Shown piece after piece: positions 7,401 through 9,677 of a DNA stretch of 9,677 bases (position 1 is the first letter of the stretch; the number at the start of each line of letters is the position of its first letter). The notes below the pieces were generated by a model. It made no database searches and was not told where the DNA came from. It worked only from the letters and a program-made list of their open reading frames with translations. The translations under genes and the position numbers were made by a program. Source of the DNA: an uncultured Prevotella sp. (GTDB lineage: Bacteria; Bacteroidota; Bacteroidia; Bacteroidales; Bacteroidaceae); the NCBI GenBank assembly GCA_900319895.1, contig ONQK01000085.1, forward strand, positions 1-9,677, in the 5' to 3' direction.

Positions 7401-7820
7401 GAACCAGAAGGTGTCGCTGAATGTGTAGATGAGCGCACCGACGAGGCCGGAGGCTTCGATGGCGATGATTTTCCCTAATGAGAAGTCGGTCTGGGGATTG
7501 TTGATGAGCAATTTCCTCACCAAGTGGGTGATGCTCCAGAAGAGGAACAGGATGCAGCTTGCGCTGAGCAGGGCGTTCATGATGTTGACCATGCGTGCCA
7601 CTTGTGTGGGGTCGCCTGCAAATTGTGAGAAGAGGTTTGCCGTGAGCATGAAAAATGGGGCTCCCGGCGGGTGTCCTACTTCGAGTTTGTAACCGGAAAG
7701 GATAAATTCGGGACAGTCCCAGAAGCTGGCTGTCGGTTCAATCGTGAGACAATATACGGTAGCGGCGATGAGGAAAGTGAGCCATCCTAATACATTGTTC
7801 ACAAGTTTGAATTGTTTCAT
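4404..7820 (-). CDS. DUF2723 membrane protein, GT-C-fold glycosyltransferase-like (TMEM260-related)
   Basis: This 1138-residue protein belongs to the DUF2723 family widespread in Bacteroidota. The first helix is at about residues 10-28, followed by a first external loop with FWDCPEF (33-39, acidic residues Asp35 and Glu38) and HPPGAP (50-55). The acidic first loop is the mark of GT-C glycosyltransferases that use lipid-linked sugars. About ten more helices run to residue 365, then a soluble stretch (about 366-570), four more helices (572-590, 613-632, 649-668, 677-694) and a C-terminal soluble domain. That domain carries TWDDHDRSDR (698-707), TNGDNDTFPLWY (731-742) and a helical, TPR-like tail. 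The related human protein TMEM260 is a protein O-mannosyltransferase, so protein O-glycosylation at the outer face of the inner membrane is a reasonable inference, not shown here. The ATG at 7820 begins a normal membrane-insertion N-terminus. It heads the operon with the deacetylase and queG. Confidence 0.92.
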   Translation of the reverse strand: MKQFKLVNNVLGWLTFLIAATVYCLTIEPTASFWDCPEFILSGYKLEVGHPPGAPFFMLTANLFSQFAGDPTQVARMVNIMNALLSASCILFLFWSITHLVRKLLINNPQTDFSLGKIIAIEASGLVGALIYTFSDTFWFSAVEGEVYAYSSAFTAVVFWLILKWEDHANEPQSDRWLILIAYLMGLSIGVHLLNLLCIPAIVLVFYYKKYPNADLKGSLIALAGSFVIVAAVLYGVIPGIITVGGWFELLFVNHLKMPFNTGVIVYIILLVSIVLWSIYETYQGKSRKRENISFLLAIAMLGIPFYGYGWSAVVIGVIILAGLYVAVSYKRNDLPLISTRLKNTTLLCLLMLMIGYSTYAVIVIRSAANTPMDQNSPEDIFTLGDYLGRKQYGDKPLFYGQAYSSQAALKVANGRCTVDYSPGAPVYQRKAKASPEEKDNYIVVEHKDKTKYAQNMLFPRMWSSRHAELYEEWLGGVEGTEVAYDRCGENIYVKVPTQLENLRFFFSYQCNWMYWRYFMWNFAGRQNDIQGHGGPENGNWITGIPFIDNLRLGDQSLLPDDLKNNKGRNVFYCLPLILGLIGLFWQAWHVRKRKVVQNGIEKTITDNIGIKQFWIVFFLFFMTGLAIVVYLNQEPMQPRERDYAYAGSFYAFAIWCGMGVAAIINIIQRKIKVNQAALAAAIGAICLFVPFQMASQTWDDHDRSDRYACRDFGQNYLASLPEDQAPIIFTNGDNDTFPLWYLQEVEGFRTDARVCNLSYLNTDWYIDQMRRPAYDSPALPINWERIKYSAGTNDGILIQPEARLEVEEFYKSNPEEAVKAFGEEPFELRNIIDRWILSDNPDYHIIPTNKLYITIDKEAVRKSGMMVGEEEIPEKMVIDLTGRQILYKKDLMLLELLANTNWTRPVYVATSVASDEYLKLNKHLVSEGLAKRFTPFTLSKDSKTVDTERTYDIVMNKFKFGNVNKENIYLDETILRMCYTHRLIMVTLAQNLIEEGKMDKAEKVLDYTEEQLPSRNIPRNPFQDSSIEIAKGYLMIGADKKADKVLDELTKTFQQYLNWYLSMGDHQFQDNQYRLVYGIQRLSEIGQLIGTYNKEKGKKVLGETQKQLLRFQQKGGNMQYFMPSGHENDETIEDFEE

Positions 7821-7829
7821 CTGTTTAAT

Positions 7830-7909
7830 TTATTTTAGTTTTGTTATTGACTTAGTGTAAAGAGTTTTCATGTCTTCAACTGCCTTTGTTTTGCAGTGTG
7901 GTGTTCCAT
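7830..7909 (-). other. Two overlapping 13-codon ORFs in the DUF2723 leader (possible leader peptides)
   Basis: The predicted transcript leader holds ORF A (7909 down to 7868, peptide MEHHTAKQRQLKT) and ORF B (7871 down to 7830, peptide MKTLYTKSITKLK). They share the sequence ATGA, so B starts inside the stop of A. B ends 9 bases before the DUF2723 ATG. Both are ATG-started and 13 residues long. ORF A begins only a few bases after the expected transcription start. Neither has a clear ribosome-binding site, and ORFs this short occur by chance, so coding is unproven. Confidence 0.2.
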
Positions 7910-7921
7910 GTAAATTTCTTG

Positions 7922-7952
7922 CAAAGTTATCGTAAAATGTGCGAAAGACAAA
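7922..7952 (-). promoter_or_regulatory. Consensus Bacteroidota promoter of the DUF2723-deacetylase-queG operon
   Basis: Reading the minus strand, TTTG (7952-7949), a spacer of exactly 19 bases, and TAACTTTG (7929-7922) match the Bacteroidota primary sigma consensus completely. Transcription would start around 7916, giving a leader of about 95 bases to the ATG at 7820. The rest of 7953-8040, between this promoter and the upstream gene's stop, is AT-rich with no convincing terminator, so some read-through from the purD cluster is possible. Confidence 0.8.
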
Positions 7953-8040
7953 ATAAATTAAGTAATTTTAAGCGTTGTGCCGTCATTTTTTCGTGTAGGG
8001 ATGTCGGCGATGGTATTTTGAGTTTTTTTGAGGTGAAGAG

Positions 8041-8493
8041 TCAGAAAAAGAGGTTGGTCCCATAGACGATGAGCCAGTAACGGAGGAGCTTGCCCAGTGT
8101 CATGCTGACGGTGGAGATGGTGAGGTTGGCTCTTGTCAGCCCCAGTGCAACGGTGATGGCGCTGCCGAGCACGGGTACAAATGCCAGAAAGCCGGCCCAG
8201 GCACCGTATCCGCTCATAATGCGCTGTACTTTGTCCAGTTTTTCTTTTTTTACATGGAGGTACTTCTCAATCCAGTCTAGTCGCCCCTGCCGGCCGATGG
8301 CGTAGTTGAGAAGTCCGCCTGCCACGTTGCCTATGGTGGCATAGGCGATGAGGGTTGGCGGATGAAGTCCCGCCGCGACCAGGGCAATGATGACGGCTTC
8401 GCTGCTAAAAGGGAGGATGCTGCCTGCCAAGAATGCCGAGGCAAGCATGCCCCAATAGCCGTATTGAGTCAGGATTTCGATTAGGGCATCCAT
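8041..8493 (-). CDS. YqaA-family membrane protein (VTT/DedA-related)
   Basis: This is a 150-residue inner-membrane protein with three or four hydrophobic segments, close in length to E. coli YqaA (about 142 residues). The N-terminal part has GSILPFSSEAVIIAL, with Glu32 in the position of the acidic residue in the re-entrant loop of VTT/DedA proteins. Next come the small-residue stretch GNVAGGLLNYAIGR, a charged cytoplasmic segment (about residues 70-90, with several Lys), then FLAFVPVLGSAITVALGL, the second re-entrant-type segment, and GKLLRYWLIVYG. DedA relatives include undecaprenyl-phosphate and phospholipid flippases, but the YqaA branch has no settled function, so I do not assign one. 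The ATG at 8493 lies 13 bases inside the end of the upstream gene, which points to co-translation with it. Confidence 0.85.
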   Translation of the reverse strand: MDALIEILTQYGYWGMLASAFLAGSILPFSSEAVIIALVAAGLHPPTLIAYATIGNVAGGLLNYAIGRQGRLDWIEKYLHVKKEKLDKVQRIMSGYGAWAGFLAFVPVLGSAITVALGLTRANLTISTVSMTLGKLLRYWLIVYGTNLFF

Positions 8494-9410
8494 AGATTGT
8501 AGGTTGTTAGCAGGATGGAAAGAATGAGGATGAGGATGAAGGAGATGTTGGTCAGCCGTGTGCTGGTCAGTGTGATGTAATGGGCTATCAGCGGTGAGGT
8601 GGAAATAATGAGCAGGCGGATCAAGTAGTCGTAGTGCTGTGGCTGGAGCAGCAGAAAGCCAAGTGTGTAGAAATTGAGGCTGATGAGCATCTCGTATATC
8701 ATTCTTACGCGTATTTTATCGTTGTAGCTGGTGCGGACGAAGTGGATGGCGCCAATGATGCTGAGCAGGGCGATGAAGCCCAGGGTCAACGTCTGATGGA
8801 GCGTCACGTCTTGATACTGGAAAAGTGGCGAGAAGTCGGCCAGGCGTTCAAAATGATTGATTATGAAGGCGGGCTGATTGCTTAATATGAGGTAAGTTGT
8901 TGTAAACCAGTATGGTATGGCTGTTCCGATGATGGATGCCCAGAACACTTTTCCGCTGAAATTGAGGAGATTTATGGCCATCAGAAGCCATAGGACGGGG
9001 AGGAAGAACAAGATTTGGACAAAAAAGAGGCTGGCAATGCCTATGAAGCAAAACCCGATGCATGTCATGCCCATGGAGTGCTTGTTCTGATAGCAGGGAA
9101 ACATGGAGGTCAGAAATGCGATGACACAGAGTTGCACTATTAGCGGCTCGGTTTGTGTCAAACTCTCACATGCCAGGGTGTTGAGCACGAGGAATGAGCA
9201 CGAGACCATGCGCCCGTAGACCCGGATGAGCGTGTGCTTGTTGTTGATTTCAACCATGAGGTAGGTTGAAACGGCTAGAATGCCAAACGGAACCCATAAA
9301 CGTTGCTCAACGAGCCCCAAGCTAAGCCAGAGGAGTGTGGCATAGATGATGACAAAGGGCAGTGAGAACCTGTTTTGGGCAAGTTTGTTTTGCAGTCTTC
9401 GGGTTCGCAT
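8481..9410 (-). CDS. Uncharacterised conserved multi-pass membrane protein
   Basis: This 309-residue protein has a basic N-terminus (MRTRRLQNK) followed by about eight to ten hydrophobic segments, at roughly residues 17-34, 39-53, 68-80, 91-104, 115-135, 136-149, 157-175, 207-224, 243-256, 263-280 and 288-303. Two polar stretches stand out: 180-206, and 228-240 with YNDKIRVRMIYE. Near the end are PQHYDYLIRLLIISTSPLI and HYITLTSTR. I do not recognise an enzyme motif. The overall shape, and the location beside purD, recall a Bacteroidota-only membrane family of about 300 residues (possibly DUF6427), but that assignment is from memory and unverified. The gene starts 13 bases after the purD stop and overlaps the yqaA-like gene by 13 bases, so the three are probably one transcript. 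The inferred location is the inner membrane, with no clear link to purine synthesis. Confidence 0.75.
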   Translation of the reverse strand: MRTRRLQNKLAQNRFSLPFVIIYATLLWLSLGLVEQRLWVPFGILAVSTYLMVEINNKHTLIRVYGRMVSCSFLVLNTLACESLTQTEPLIVQLCVIAFLTSMFPCYQNKHSMGMTCIGFCFIGIASLFFVQILFFLPVLWLLMAINLLNFSGKVFWASIIGTAIPYWFTTTYLILSNQPAFIINHFERLADFSPLFQYQDVTLHQTLTLGFIALLSIIGAIHFVRTSYNDKIRVRMIYEMLISLNFYTLGFLLLQPQHYDYLIRLLIISTSPLIAHYITLTSTRLTNISFILILILSILLTTYNLWMP

Positions 9411-9423
9411 GCGTTTTCTGGAT

Positions 9424-9677
9424 TTATTTGAGGTCCCTACCGATGTCGGTGCGGAAGTATTTGTCTTTGAAACCGATGGTTTGTGCGGCCTGGAAGCTCT
9501 TTTTCAAGGCTTCGTCTTTGTCGGTGCCGTAGCTGCAAAGGGCCAGCACGCGGCCGCCGTTGGTGACGACTTGATTGTCTTTGAGCGTGGTGCCTGCATG
9601 GAAAACGATGGTGTCTTCAATTTCTTGCAGTCCCGTGATGGGGTAGCCTTTGCCGTATTTTTGAGGATAGCCTCCGC
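9424..9677 (-). CDS. purD: Phosphoribosylamine-glycine ligase PurD, C-terminal part only
   Basis: PurD is the ATP-grasp ligase that joins glycine to phosphoribosylamine in the second step of de novo purine synthesis. Only the last 83 residues are in the window; the gene continues past the right edge. They read GGYPQKYGKGYPITGL, then VFHAGT, VVTNGGRVLALCSYG and, at the end, FRTDIGRDLK. These are the characteristic C-terminal signatures of PurD: the YP..Y.KG..I.G segment, the HAGT motif, the TNGGRVL motif and the terminal R.DIG. The stop is TAA at 9424-9426. No internal break is seen. It is the upstream gene of a three-gene minus-strand cluster with the two membrane proteins at 8041-9410. Confidence 0.95.
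   Translation of the reverse strand, partial: GGYPQKYGKGYPITGLQEIEDTIVFHAGTTLKDNQVVTNGGRVLALCSYGTDKDEALKKSFQAAQTIGFKDKYFRTDIGRDLK

Overview
The window looks like ordinary chromosomal sequence from a member of the Bacteroidales, most likely Prevotellaceae-like. The evidence is gene content typical of Bacteroidota (a very long DUF2723 membrane protein, a short QueG, a conserved membrane protein next to purD) and promoter boxes of the Bacteroidota type (TTTG, 19 bases, TAnnTTTG) at several gene starts. Genus is an inference from protein style and cannot be fixed from the sequence alone.

Layout, left to right. Positions 1-1065 (minus) hold mnmA, the tRNA 2-thiouridylase, complete except for its last few codons beyond the left edge. 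A divergent promoter region of about 180 bases separates it from a plus-strand EamA/DMT-type transporter (1246-2181). A second plus-strand gene (2362-2778), with its own consensus promoter, encodes a small hotdog thioesterase of the YdiI/MenI type. It converges on a minus-strand cluster, with a short AT-rich hairpin between the two 3' ends. The cluster is transcribed leftwards from a consensus promoter near 7922-7952: a 1138-residue DUF2723 (GT-C fold, TMEM260-like) membrane protein (4404-7820), a NodB-type polysaccharide deacetylase (3713-4330) and queG, epoxyqueuosine reductase (2818-3741), whose start overlaps the deacetylase end by 29 bases. Further right a second minus-strand cluster runs purD (3' end only, from 9677 to 9424), an uncharacterised multi-pass membrane protein (8481-9410) and a YqaA/VTT-family membrane protein (8041-8493), with a 13-base gap and then a 13-base overlap.

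How the genes fit together. Two genes act on tRNA wobble position 34 (MnmA and QueG) but lie in separate transcription units. The DUF2723 protein and the deacetylase suggest envelope or protein glycan work, with QueG carried on the same transcript. purD belongs to de novo purine synthesis, and its two membrane-protein companions have no known link to it. I found no mobile element, CRISPR array, RNA gene or phage sequence, and no clear sign of an exotic new system. The items most worth checking are a strong 16-bp hairpin between the DUF2723 and deacetylase genes, a leader with two overlapping 13-codon ORFs before the DUF2723 gene, and the uncharacterised membrane protein next to purD.
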